A DNA stretch of 64,000 nt from an uncultured Bacteroidales bacterium (lineage in GTDB: Bacteria; Bacteroidota; Bacteroidia; Bacteroidales; UBA932): NCBI GenBank assembly GCA_905235675.1, contig CAJONC010000013.1:1-64000 (forward strand). Reading direction: 5' to 3'. The notes beneath the pieces are model-generated. The model saw only the letters and a program-made list of their open reading frames with translations, was not told where the DNA came from and did no database searches. The first letter of the stretch is position 1; each line of letters starts with the position of its first letter. Shown here piece after piece: positions 19,253-29,292 of the stretch. A program made the position numbers and the translations under genes.

Positions 19253-20149
19253 TCAAATACGCTTTCCCTGAGTCCTGGTGCGGTAAGCCAGGGGAGTCTG
19301 CCCAGTGAGGCGGCGGAACACCGTAAAGAAATAGTCGCTGTTGTCGAAACCGAGATTGTAGGCAATCTCCTTTATTTCGGCAGGGCTGTTCGTGAGCATC
19401 TCCTTCGCCTTGTTTATCTTCATGTTGAGTATATATTTTGCGGGGGAGAAGCCCGTGTATTCCTTGAATATCCTGCGGAAAGACGAATAACTCACGCATA
19501 GCTCGTCAGCGAGGCTCGTGGGGGTGACGGTCACAAGGTTTTCGTTCACCAGCATCTTTGCGCGGACCACCATCTTGGCGGTGTTGGATTCGATGAAGTT
19601 TTCGTTGCGGTCGTAGTGGTACGCGAGGCCGAGGAGGGCGCTCACTATGCCTCCGAGAGCCTGCTGGAAGCCGGACTGCTGCATTTCCGCTATTTCTGTC
19701 GCGCGCAGGTAAAGGGCGGTGAGTTCATCGTGGAAAGAAACATCCAGAATCGGCCTGCTGCGGTTGAAGAAACCGTGGGACACCCTTGTGTCCATCATCG
19801 GCCCGTCGAAACCTATCCAGTATTCCTTCCAGCCGCTTTCCCTGTTGGGGCGGTAGTTGTGCCATTCACCAGGAAAGAGCAGAATCATGTTCCCCGCATG
19901 TATGGGAAGCTTGCGGTCACGGCCGAAAGTCTCGCAGGAGAACACACCGCTGCCTTCGGTGATGTACAGAAGCTGGTATTCGCTCAGTATCCTTCCCCTT
20001 TCGGGAGAGAAGAGGTATCTTGTAGGATGGTTGGATGGGGGATAATCGGCCCCGGGGCCGATTTCCTGATGTCCTACTGAATTTACCGCCAGCCCCCATT
20101 CGAGGTCCATGGGATTTACCGCGAGATACTTTAAGTGAATTGAGGTCAT
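19253..20149 (-). CDS. AraC-family transcriptional regulator (probable rhamnose regulator)
   Basis: C-terminal double HTH: SLADELCVSYSSFRRIFKEYTGFSPAKYILNMKINKAKEMLTNS...IAYNLGFDNSDYFFTVFRRLTGQTPLAYR; divergent from rhaB. Confidence 0.88.
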   Translation of the reverse strand: MTSIHLKYLAVNPMDLEWGLAVNSVGHQEIGPGADYPPSNHPTRYLFSPERGRILSEYQLLYITEGSGVFSCETFGRDRKLPIHAGNMILLFPGEWHNYRPNRESGWKEYWIGFDGPMMDTRVSHGFFNRSRPILDVSFHDELTALYLRATEIAEMQQSGFQQALGGIVSALLGLAYHYDRNENFIESNTAKMVVRAKMLVNENLVTVTPTSLADELCVSYSSFRRIFKEYTGFSPAKYILNMKINKAKEMLTNSPAEIKEIAYNLGFDNSDYFFTVFRRLTGQTPLAYRTRTQGKRI

Positions 20150-20230
20150 TTTTCAAAGTCTTGTTATCGCTCCGCAAAGTTAAAAAACTTAGGGAATAAA
20201 TAACTTTGAAAACACGAATAATAACACATT

Positions 20231-21652
20231 ATGGCAACATCTCACAAATTTCTCGCCTTCGACCTTGGTGCCACCAGCGGCCGCGCCATCGTGGGAGGAT
20301 TTGAAGACGGCCGTTTCGGAATGGAAGAAATTTACCGTTTCCCCAATGGTGTCCAGGAAATCTCCGGACGCTTCCATTGGAATACCGACGAACTCTTCGG
20401 TCACCTCAAGGAAGGGCTCCGCACCGCTGCCAGGCTCGGATACAAGATAGATTCCATAGGTATCGACACCTGGGGAGTCGACTTCGGCTGCATAGGTGCC
20501 GACGGAAACCTTCTGGCATTCCCGAGGGCCTATCGCGACCCTTACACCGAAGGCATCCCCGAGGAGGTCTTCCGCACTATTCCGCGCGAGGAGCTCTACG
20601 GAGTCACCGGAATCCAGATAATGAATTTCAACACCATCTTCCAGCTGTACGCGCAGAAGAAGGCGGGCTATGAACCCCTGCTGGATGCGGACAAGATTCT
20701 GTTCATGCCCGACCTGCTCTCTTATCTGCTCACCGGAAACATGGTATGCGAATATACCGACGCCTCCACTTCGGGGATGATGAACCAGTCCACCAGACAG
20801 TTCGAGAAAACCCTGCTGGAACGCCTCGGCATCAACCCCGGCATACTTCCCGCAATAGTCCAGCCCGGCACGAAGGTGGGCCTGCTCAAGCCTGAAATCG
20901 CGGCAGAGACAGGCATAGGACAGGTGCCCGTAATTGCGGTCGCAGGGCATGACACGGCATCGGCAATTGCAGCCGTACCTGCGTCCAACCCGCATTTTGC
21001 ATATCTCAGCAGCGGCACATGGAGCCTGATGGGAATCGAATCTCCCAAGCCCCTCATCTCCAGGGAGACCTGCAGCCTTAACTTTACCAACGAAGGCGGC
21101 ATCGAGGGTACCACCCGCTTCCTCAAGAACATCACCGGAATGTGGCTGCTCGAGCAGAGCCGCAAGGTCTGGGCAAAACAGGGCCGCACCTATACATATC
21201 CCGAAATCGAGGCCATGGCGAACGCTGCGGAAAGCTACGCCGGCATCATAGATCCCGACGCCCCCGAACTCGCCAATCCCGCCGACATGGTCGAAGCCAT
21301 CAGCCAGCTGCTCTGGAACTCCAACCAGCCCATCCCCGTCAACGACGCGGAGGTGGTGCGCTGCATCTACTGCAGCCTCGCGGCCAAATACAGGGAAGTG
21401 CTCGAAATCCTGCGCAACCAGGCATCCTTCACCATTGACACCCTGCACGTGATCGGCGGCGGTTCCGCCAACGACACCATGAGCCGCCTCACCGCCCAGG
21501 CTACAGGCGTCAAAGTGATAGCGGGCCCCGTGGAAGCCACTGCAATCGGCAACCTGATGATGCAGGCCAAGGCCGCCGGCCTGGTGAAAGACCGCTGGGA
21601 GATGCGCGAAATAATATCAAGAGAATTTAAAGTAAAAACCTTCAAAGCATGA
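20231..21652 (+). CDS. rhaB: Rhamnulokinase
   Basis: FGGY kinase N-terminus FLAFDLGATSGRAIVGGF; IDTWGVDFGCI; HVIGGGSANDTMSRLTAQATGVKVIAGPVEATAIGNLM. Confidence 0.93.
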   Translation: MATSHKFLAFDLGATSGRAIVGGFEDGRFGMEEIYRFPNGVQEISGRFHWNTDELFGHLKEGLRTAARLGYKIDSIGIDTWGVDFGCIGADGNLLAFPRAYRDPYTEGIPEEVFRTIPREELYGVTGIQIMNFNTIFQLYAQKKAGYEPLLDADKILFMPDLLSYLLTGNMVCEYTDASTSGMMNQSTRQFEKTLLERLGINPGILPAIVQPGTKVGLLKPEIAAETGIGQVPVIAVAGHDTASAIAAVPASNPHFAYLSSGTWSLMGIESPKPLISRETCSLNFTNEGGIEGTTRFLKNITGMWLLEQSRKVWAKQGRTYTYPEIEAMANAAESYAGIIDPDAPELANPADMVEAISQLLWNSNQPIPVNDAEVVRCIYCSLAAKYREVLEILRNQASFTIDTLHVIGGGSANDTMSRLTAQATGVKVIAGPVEATAIGNLMMQAKAAGLVKDRWEMREIISREFKVKTFKA

Positions 21653-22899
21653 AAGAATCAAATATCCTGAATGCATACGCAAATGCAAAAGAGCGTTATG
21701 CCGCCCTTGGCGTAGATACCGACAAGGCAATCGAATTACTTGAAAAACAGCAGATTTCCCTGCATTGCTGGCAGACCGACGACGTGTCCGGTTTCGAGAA
21801 CGACAGTTCGCTTACCGGAGGCATACAGGCAACCGGAAACTATCCCGGACGCGCCCGCAACATCGACGAAGTCCGTGCCGACCTTGAATTTGTAAAGACA
21901 CTGCTCGCAGGCAACCACCGCGTGAACATCCACGAAATCTACGGCGATTTCGGCGGCAAGTTCGTCGACCGCGACCAGGTGGGCGTGGAGCATTTCCAGA
22001 GCTGGATCGACTGGGCAAAGGACAACAACTTCAAGCTCGACTTCAATTCCACATCCTTCTCGCACCCCAAGAGCGGCGACCTTTCCCTCGCCAATCCCGA
22101 CAAGGAAATACGTGATTTCTGGATTGAGCACACCAAGCGCTGCCGCCGTATCGCCGATGCCATGGGCAAGGCCCAGAACGACCCCTGTATCATGAATATC
22201 TGGGTGCACGACGGACAGAAGGACTACACTGTCAACCGCAAAAAGTACCGCGAGATACTCGCCGAATCCCTGGATGAAATCCTCAAGGAGGATCTCCCCG
22301 GAATGAAGAGCTGCGTGGAAGCCAAGCTTTTCGGAATCGGCCTCGAAAGCTACACCGTCGGGTCCATGGACTTCTACGAAGGATACTGCGCCACCCGCAA
22401 GGTGATATACACCCTCGATACCGGCCACTACGAGCCCACCGAGAATGTCGCCGACAAGGTGTCCGCCCTGCTGCTCTACGTCCCTGAACTGATGCTGCAC
22501 GTCAGCCGTCCCGTCCGCTGGGATTCCGACCACGTCACCGTCATGAACGACATGACACTCGACTTCTTCAAGGAACTCGTCCGTTCCGACGCCCTCGACC
22601 GCGCACACGTGGGCCTCGACTACTTCGATGCATCCATCAACCGCATCGGCGCCTACATCATCGGAACCCGCGCCACCCAGAAGTGCATACTCAGCGCACT
22701 GCTCGAACCCCTCGACACCCTTCGCAAGCTCGAAGCCGAAGGCAAGGGCTTCCAGAAGCTCGCCCTCCTCGAAGAGGCCAAGACCCTGCCTTTCGGAGCG
22801 GTTTACGATTACTTCAACTACAAGAACGGAGTTCCCGTAGGCGAGGAATATATAGCAAGCATAGAGAAATACGAGAAGGAAGTCACGTCAAAACGATAG
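21649..22899 (+). CDS. rhaA: L-rhamnose isomerase
   Basis: AYANAKERYAALGVDTDKAIELLEKQQISLHCWQTDDVSGFE; overlaps rhaB by 4 nt. Confidence 0.93.
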   Translation: MKESNILNAYANAKERYAALGVDTDKAIELLEKQQISLHCWQTDDVSGFENDSSLTGGIQATGNYPGRARNIDEVRADLEFVKTLLAGNHRVNIHEIYGDFGGKFVDRDQVGVEHFQSWIDWAKDNNFKLDFNSTSFSHPKSGDLSLANPDKEIRDFWIEHTKRCRRIADAMGKAQNDPCIMNIWVHDGQKDYTVNRKKYREILAESLDEILKEDLPGMKSCVEAKLFGIGLESYTVGSMDFYEGYCATRKVIYTLDTGHYEPTENVADKVSALLLYVPELMLHVSRPVRWDSDHVTVMNDMTLDFFKELVRSDALDRAHVGLDYFDASINRIGAYIIGTRATQKCILSALLEPLDTLRKLEAEGKGFQKLALLEEAKTLPFGAVYDYFNYKNGVPVGEEYIASIEKYEKEVTSKR

Positions 22900-22902
22900 A
22901 CT

Positions 22903-23721
22903 ATGGCAGATTTATTTGATATCAAAGGACGTGTGGTGGTGATGACGGGCGCCTGCGGCGTGCTGGGCGCCACCATCGTCAAATACTTTGCAGCCCAGGG
23001 TTGCAAGGTTGTATTGCTGGACCTCGACAGGGCTGCCGAAAAGGGCAACCAGCTCGTGGCGGAAATCAAGGCTGACGGCGGAGAGGCTATGTTCCTTCCC
23101 ACCAATGTGCTCGACCAGGCCGTCCTCGAACAGAACCTTGCCGACATACTCGCCGCTTACGGCAGCGTGGACATCCTTCTGAACGCGGCCGGAGGCAACA
23201 TGGGCCCTGCGAACGTGACTCCGGAGCAGACCATCTTCGACCTCGACATCGACGCCACCCGCAAGGTTATAGACCTGAATACTTTCGGCACCATTATTCC
23301 TACCAAGGTTTTCGCCAAGGCAATGGTCGACCAGAAGAAGGGAAGCATCATCAACTTCTGCAGCATGTCCTCGTTCCGTCCGCTCACCCGCGTCGCCGGA
23401 TACGGCATCGCGAAGGCGGGCATGGCCAGCTGGACACAATGGCTTGCAGGTGAACTTGCAATCAAGTTCGGTGAAGGTCTCCGCGTGAACGCCATCGCCC
23501 CCGGCTTCCTGCTCACCAACCAGAACCGTACCCTGCTGACGAATCCGGACGGGAGCCTTACCGACCGTTCACACAAGATTATAGGCCACACCCCGTTCGG
23601 GCGCTTCCTCGAACCCGATGAACTCGTGGGTGCTCTGCATTATCTCGCGAGCGACGCCTCGAAGGGTGTCACCGGAACCATCGTCGCAGTGGACGGAGGC
23701 TTCAACAGCTTCACTATTTAG
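22903..23721 (+). CDS. SDR-family oxidoreductase (D-mannonate/fructuronate oxidoreductase-like)
   Basis: Rossmann GACGVLGATI, NAAGGN, catalytic YGIAK, C-terminal LASDASKGVTGTIVAVDGGFNSFTI. Confidence 0.82.
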   Translation: MADLFDIKGRVVVMTGACGVLGATIVKYFAAQGCKVVLLDLDRAAEKGNQLVAEIKADGGEAMFLPTNVLDQAVLEQNLADILAAYGSVDILLNAAGGNMGPANVTPEQTIFDLDIDATRKVIDLNTFGTIIPTKVFAKAMVDQKKGSIINFCSMSSFRPLTRVAGYGIAKAGMASWTQWLAGELAIKFGEGLRVNAIAPGFLLTNQNRTLLTNPDGSLTDRSHKIIGHTPFGRFLEPDELVGALHYLASDASKGVTGTIVAVDGGFNSFTI

Positions 23722-24578
23722 AAGCTTACTCCGAGGCTGAATCCGAAACTGTCCTGAAGGGTGTCGGACGCGAAAAGGCAGACCGCATCCAGGGTTACAT
23801 TGAAGAACTTTAATCCCAGTCCCGCGGAAGCGTAGGACGGGATTATTGTTTCTCCCCCATAGTGGTAGCCGCCGCGCACGAAAACCAGATCCGCAAATCC
23901 GTACTGTGCCCCTGCGGACACTCCGCTGCATCCGCTGAAGTAATAATCGATCTTGAACTTCGCTTCGAGCCTGTGCAGCCCCGATACTACATTTACATAC
24001 GACCCCGCCACCGTGAATGCGGAAGGCAGTGACCAGCTTCCGGTACCCGATTTGACTGCGGGGCCGAGGTTGGACACCCCTGCCTCATAGGCGAAGCCGC
24101 GGACTTTTCCCGCGAGGAAGATGTCGGCTGCCGTGGAGCTGATGCCATAATCTTCCAGCAACTGCTCTTTGGCATACTTGGCATTGACGCCTACCGACAG
24201 GAAGTCGACGAATTTGTAGCTGATACCTGCATCCGCCAGGAGCCGGTAAGGACTGAAACTGTCCCCGAAGGCGGGTTCGCCGCTTCCGCGGGTGAAGTCC
24301 AGGCTGAGGCCGAGATTGCCGAGCCTGCCTGCGGCTCCTCCTCCGAAATACTTGCATTCATCGTATTTCGGGAGATAGTCCAGATAACTTACGCCGGCCG
24401 CGAATCTGCAGTCCATGAACGGGACGGTGGCGGCTGAGCCGACCGAAGTGCCGCCCATTGCAAGGGAAGAAGGGTTGAAGTCCTGCTGCAGGAAGGGAAG
24501 TACTTCCGTGCCGGGGCCTCCGGCCATGGCTGCCGTAGATGCAAGGGAAAGCAATAATATGGTGAATGCCTTTTTCAT
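23718..24578 (-). CDS. PorV/PorQ-family outer-membrane protein
   Basis: Signal peptide then GTEVLPFLQQDFNPSSLAMGGTSVG...; beta-barrel-like alternation; overlaps the upstream T9SS cargo gene by 4 nt. Confidence 0.8.
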   Translation of the reverse strand: MKKAFTILLLSLASTAAMAGGPGTEVLPFLQQDFNPSSLAMGGTSVGSAATVPFMDCRFAAGVSYLDYLPKYDECKYFGGGAAGRLGNLGLSLDFTRGSGEPAFGDSFSPYRLLADAGISYKFVDFLSVGVNAKYAKEQLLEDYGISSTAADIFLAGKVRGFAYEAGVSNLGPAVKSGTGSWSLPSAFTVAGSYVNVVSGLHRLEAKFKIDYYFSGCSGVSAGAQYGFADLVFVRGGYHYGGETIIPSYASAGLGLKFFNVTLDAVCLFASDTLQDSFGFSLGVSF

Positions 24579-27038
24579 TTCTTGACTATGTTTTTATAGT
24601 ATGTTTTGCCGTTGTATTTGATTGTGACATTGTATCTGCCCGGAGCGAGGGATGACATGTCGACCGCGAGAGGCTGGAAGGCGCTGACGAAGCAGCTATC
24701 CTCGTAAACTGTCTTTCCGGTGGAACTGACAATCAGCACATAGGTCTCGGCACCTTCTTCGGTGCGTATGTTGAGCACGTCCTCCACTTGCACGGGGTAG
24801 GTTTCCGCGGGGTCTTCGGAAGATTTCACCAGTATGGGAATGAAAGACTCGCAGCTCTTTTCTCCATCGCTTGCAATCAGTGTGATTCGGGCATATCCCG
24901 GATTCCTGGCGTTGATTCTCAATATGTTGCCATTGGGTACCGGTGTGACGGCATCGCGGTTGTCAACGGAAACCATGTAACTGAGCTCATCTCCGTCGGG
25001 ATCGCTGAACAGTTCGTCCAGATTCCTGAAAGTGCTGGCTCCATAGTCATACAGCAGTATGCCCTCGGGCTGAGATTTGAGTACAGGGGCATTGTCTTCG
25101 GGGGTTGTGGCGGATTTTATTTCCGAGACTTCGGAAAAATTCCTGCTCCCGTCGTAGGCATAAAGCACTGTATAATAAGTGGTGGCGCTATTCAGCTCGG
25201 AAACTGTTCCGGATACTTTTTCCCCTGCCGCAGCGCCGTTGGCGCTTATTGTTGCCATGCTGACATTCTGCCCCGGGTTCTCGGGCGTGGCGTATGCCAG
25301 GGCATTGCGGTCCTTGCTTATCAGGCAGACGGCCCCCGACGCTTTCCCGTCGTCGACATCGGAAGGTACCGTGTAGCTAACCTCAATGGCCCTGTGCGCG
25401 GCGTCCAAAGAATACTCGCTGACTTTCTCGGGAGCTGTGACAGATACATTGCCGAGTTTGAAGGAAGCTGCGACATTTACCCACGGGCCTATATATTTGG
25501 AGCCGCTGGCAAGTAAATTGTCGGCGCCGTCAATCAGCAGGTGCGTGAGCTCGTCGTTTGTAAATCCCGGGCCGCCGAAGAAAGATACTATCAGTGCGGC
25601 GGCGCCGCTTATGTGCGGACAGGCCATGGATGTGCCCGACATGTAGCCATAGTTTGTGTAGTCGTAGTCGGACTGCTTTTCAGTTGCGTATGTATTGAAT
25701 ATCTGGCCGCGGCTGTATCCTTCGCCGTCGTAGGATGTTATGGAATCATTATTATACAAACCATCTCCTCCGGGGGCGCAGATGTCCACCCAGGGACCGT
25801 AATTTGAATAATATGCCCTGGTATGTCCGGCGGTGCCGGCGCTTACGGAAATCACAGGCTCGTATGCGCATATCACATCGTAATCGATGGCTTCATTTCC
25901 TGCGGCGAATATCACCACTCCACCCTTCATGGGTGAGTCCGCTTTCTGGTTTCCGCTGTTGTCGCAGCCGGCATATTTGATAAAGTAATCGATGGCTGAG
26001 CGCAGGTAATTCGGGATGCTTCCCTTTTTGTAACTCCAGTTCTTTGGCAGATACCTTGCCGTCTTCGTTTTCGTCGGCGTAATAACCCCAGCTGTTCTGG
26101 GAAATGACCGCCCCATGGTCCGCCCCCCATTTTATGGCGTTGGCCGTTTCACTGTCGCTGGCGCCTTTTTCTTTCGTGAAAATCTGGCAGCTCAACAGCC
26201 GGACACCTCCTTTTCCGGAGGCGAAATCCCCTCCTGCAATGCCTGCAACCCCGATTCCGTTGTTGCGTACGGCGGAGATGACTCCGGCCACGTGCGTCCC
26301 GTGGGAATCCGGAGTTATGGTATAATTCCTGTCAACGAAATTCCTGCTGCCCTCAGGTCCTGCGGGGATGCAGTTGGCGGCAAGGTCGGGATGGTTCAGG
26401 TCTATGCCTCCGTCCATCACGGCGACTATCACATCGGGATTGCCAGTGGTGTAATTTTCCCATACCGAAATCAGGCCAATGTCGGTCCCGTCATTTTTGT
26501 AAGTATCTATTCCCCATGCGGAATTGGCCCTGGTGCAGGCTATGTTGAGGGATTTGTCGTTGTACAGGTCCCACTGCCATTTGAAATACGGGTCGTTGGG
26601 GACGGCGCTGCACCGTCTGGTTTTGCGGGGGAACTCGACGCCGGTGATGCCGTCGACTGCGGAGAGGGCGGCTCCGGCCTTTGTGGCGGGGATGTCGTCA
26701 TTCAGCCTTACCCTGTAGAAGAGGTTCAGCCCTTCCCGCCGGGTGCGTTCCTCATACTCGCCGGCATCGGGGAAAACCCTTTCATAAGATTCGATTGCCA
26801 GTTCATCAATTGCGGAATCCATCGCCGCGGATTTGGTATGGAGGGTGTTGTTCCCGTTTGCCGCTTCGAGCATTTCGGCAAGTTCCGGAGTGACTTCTAT
26901 GATGGCGACTCCGCGGATTCTTGAACTTTGTATTTCCTCTTCATTGCCGGGAACAGCAGGCGCTTGTTCTTCGTTCTTGTTGCATGCGGCGAATATGGTA
27001 CAGGCCAGGGTGAGTGCGGGGACGAGAAATTTTTTCAT
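24575..27038 (-). pseudogene. Subtilisin-like (S8) serine protease with T9SS type A C-terminal sorting domain, split by a frameshift
   Basis: ORF 25893-27038 carries Asp (VIVAVMDGGIDLNHPDLA) and His (DSHGTHVAGVISA) motifs; ORF 24575-26116 carries Ser (SGTSMACPHISGAAAL) and Por_Secre_tail-like end (YNVTIKYNGKTYYKNIVKK). Frames meet at the T5 run at 26025-26029. Confidence 0.85.
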
Positions 27039-27048
27039 CAGTTGACGC

Positions 27049-27750
27049 TTATTGATTCACCACCTGCCAGTATCCGCCCTTGTCGGGCCCGATGCGGCGA
27101 AGCTTGCCGCTGTGCTTGAGATTGGCGAGGTGCTTTTCCACACCTTTGGCGGAGATGCCGAGAAGTGCGGCGAGATCGTTCGTGGTATAACGGGGATGGG
27201 CGGACAGGGTTTCGAGGATGATGCGGCTGTTCTTCGGCTTATCTTCCATCAGGTTCCTCGGGATGGCGGGGGCCTCCGGTTCGGTATCGAATTCCACCAG
27301 CATCATATTGGCCAGCAGGCTTGCCATCAGGCCGTTTCCCGAAGGCCAGAGCGATGCTTCTGCAATTTCGGAGCAAAGTTTTCCGGCTGCCTCCCTCAGG
27401 CCGTCCTTCCCGAGCCGGTTGGCGTGCATCCTTGTCTCGTTGGCATCGTTGCAAATCTTCTGCAGGGCGGCCTCCGACGATACGGCGCCGGCATCGAATC
27501 CCCTGTCTTTCAGCGCTATGGATGCAAGCCTCTTTATCCTGTAGCTGCTCCATCTCTGGTGCTGCCCCGCATCCTCGAAGGCGGCAAGGTAGGCGTCGCG
27601 CAGGTTCAGGTTGTTCATCTGCTCGGAGATGGTTTTCCCTTCGCTGCTGATTCCCTCGTCAAGAAGACGCGTGTTCTGCCTCAGGGTAAGGGTGGAACCT
27701 TCCTGCGCCGTGGAGGCGGTTATGATGGTGTACAGTAGCTCTTTTTCCAT
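27049..27750 (-). CDS. Degenerate Fic-family-like protein with C-terminal winged-helix domain
   Basis: STAQEG (S/T-xxx-E-G/N inhibitory motif), STLTLRQNTRLLDEGISSEGKTISEQMNNLNLRDAYLAAF typical of Fic N-termini; SLWPSGNGLMASLLANMMLVEFDTEP aligns with HPWADGNGRMSRLLMNxxxxEF; C-terminal HTH. Confidence 0.68.
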   Translation of the reverse strand: MEKELLYTIITASTAQEGSTLTLRQNTRLLDEGISSEGKTISEQMNNLNLRDAYLAAFEDAGQHQRWSSYRIKRLASIALKDRGFDAGAVSSEAALQKICNDANETRMHANRLGKDGLREAAGKLCSEIAEASLWPSGNGLMASLLANMMLVEFDTEPEAPAIPRNLMEDKPKNSRIILETLSAHPRYTTNDLAALLGISAKGVEKHLANLKHSGKLRRIGPDKGGYWQVVNQ

Positions 27751-27858
27751 AAAAACTGAAATGTGAATTACAAAAATATAAAAAAGCGCCTCAACTTGCA
27801 ATGCAGGCGTACACATATATTGCATTTTTTATGACTATATTTGTGAAAATTACAAGAT

Positions 27859-29244
27859 ATGTTCAGTAAAGAAACTTATACTTCCCGCCGCGCCGCCCTG
27901 CGAAAACTTCTCCAGGGAGAGAAAGGCATAGCCGTGTTCATCGGCAATGCCGAAGCTCCGGCGCAATACAGGGACAATTGTTACAAATTCCGTCAGGACA
28001 GCACCTGGCTGTATTATTTCGGGATAGACGAACCGCGCTTCGCTTCGGTGATTGACCTTGAAGACGGCACCGAAACCATCTTCGCCGACGACGTCTCGAT
28101 AGATGACATAATCTGGATGGGGCCCCAGCCTTCCGTCGCGCAGCAGGCTGCGGAAGCAGGGGTGGCGCATTCCGCAGCGTATTCCGGCCTCGGCTCCGCG
28201 GTCGGAAAGGCTCTCGCACAGGGCCGTCCCGTGCACACCATCCCCCCTTCGAGGTACTACAACACGCTCAAACTCAAGGAGCTGGGCATAGACGGGCAGC
28301 CTTCCGAAGCCCTGATCCGCGCCATTATCGCCATGCGCCTCGTCAAGACTCCCGAAGAAATCGCGGAACTTGACGCTGCCGGAGTGCTCGGGCAGAAGAT
28401 GCACACCGTCGCCCGCAAGGGCATACGCCCCGGCCGCGTGGAGCAGGAGATAGTGGGTGAAATGGAGGGAGTTACGCTCTCCGAAGGCTGGGGGGTGTCC
28501 TTCCCCACCATCCTGACGCAGCACGGGGAAGTGTTCCACAACCATGGCCACGCCGGAGTGATAGAGCCGGGAAAGCTGATGGTGGTGGATGCCGGCGCGG
28601 AGACGAACTCGCACTATGCTTCCGACTTCACCCGTACCTATCCCACCGGAGGGAAGTACAGCCCCAGGCAGAGGGATATCTATCAGATAGTTTATGACTG
28701 CCACGAACTGGCATTCTCCCTTATCCGGCCGGGTGTCCGCTACAGCGACGTTCACCTTGCCGTCGCCCGCCTGATGCTCGACCGCCTCGGGCAGCTCGGT
28801 CTCGTGAAAGGAGACCTGGACGAGATGGTGGCCGCCGGAGTCGCAGGGCTCTTCATGCCCCACGGCCTCGGGCACAATATGGGCCTGGACGTGCACGACA
28901 TGGAGGATCTGGGCGAAGATCTCGTGGGATATGATACGGATCAGCTCAGGTCGAAGCAGCTCGGGCTGGGATCGCTCCGCATGGCACGCAGGCTTGTTGC
29001 CGGAAATGTCATTACCGACGAACCCGGCATCTATTTCATACCCGACCTTGTCGAACTCTGGAAGAAGGAAGGCCGGCCGTTCGTGAACTATGCCGCCCTT
29101 GCGGAAGGGTACTATGATTTCGGAGGTATACGCCTCGAAGACGACGTGCTGGTAACCGGAGACGGAGCCCGCAGGCTCGGAGGCACCCGCCTGCCCGCAT
29201 CCCCCGACGAAATAGAAGCTGCAATGGCGGCCGACCGCGCGTAG
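27859..29244 (+). CDS. pepP: Xaa-Pro aminopeptidase (M24 family)
   Basis: AMP_N domain then VDAGAETNSHYASDFTRTYPTGGKY, PHGLGHNMGLDVHDM, DEPGIYFIP metal-binding motifs. Confidence 0.92.
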   Translation: MFSKETYTSRRAALRKLLQGEKGIAVFIGNAEAPAQYRDNCYKFRQDSTWLYYFGIDEPRFASVIDLEDGTETIFADDVSIDDIIWMGPQPSVAQQAAEAGVAHSAAYSGLGSAVGKALAQGRPVHTIPPSRYYNTLKLKELGIDGQPSEALIRAIIAMRLVKTPEEIAELDAAGVLGQKMHTVARKGIRPGRVEQEIVGEMEGVTLSEGWGVSFPTILTQHGEVFHNHGHAGVIEPGKLMVVDAGAETNSHYASDFTRTYPTGGKYSPRQRDIYQIVYDCHELAFSLIRPGVRYSDVHLAVARLMLDRLGQLGLVKGDLDEMVAAGVAGLFMPHGLGHNMGLDVHDMEDLGEDLVGYDTDQLRSKQLGLGSLRMARRLVAGNVITDEPGIYFIPDLVELWKKEGRPFVNYAALAEGYYDFGGIRLEDDVLVTGDGARRLGGTRLPASPDEIEAAMAADRA

Positions 29245-29292
29245 AATATTAAAACCTTTAAACCAAATGATAAAACAGTAAAAAACGAAACT

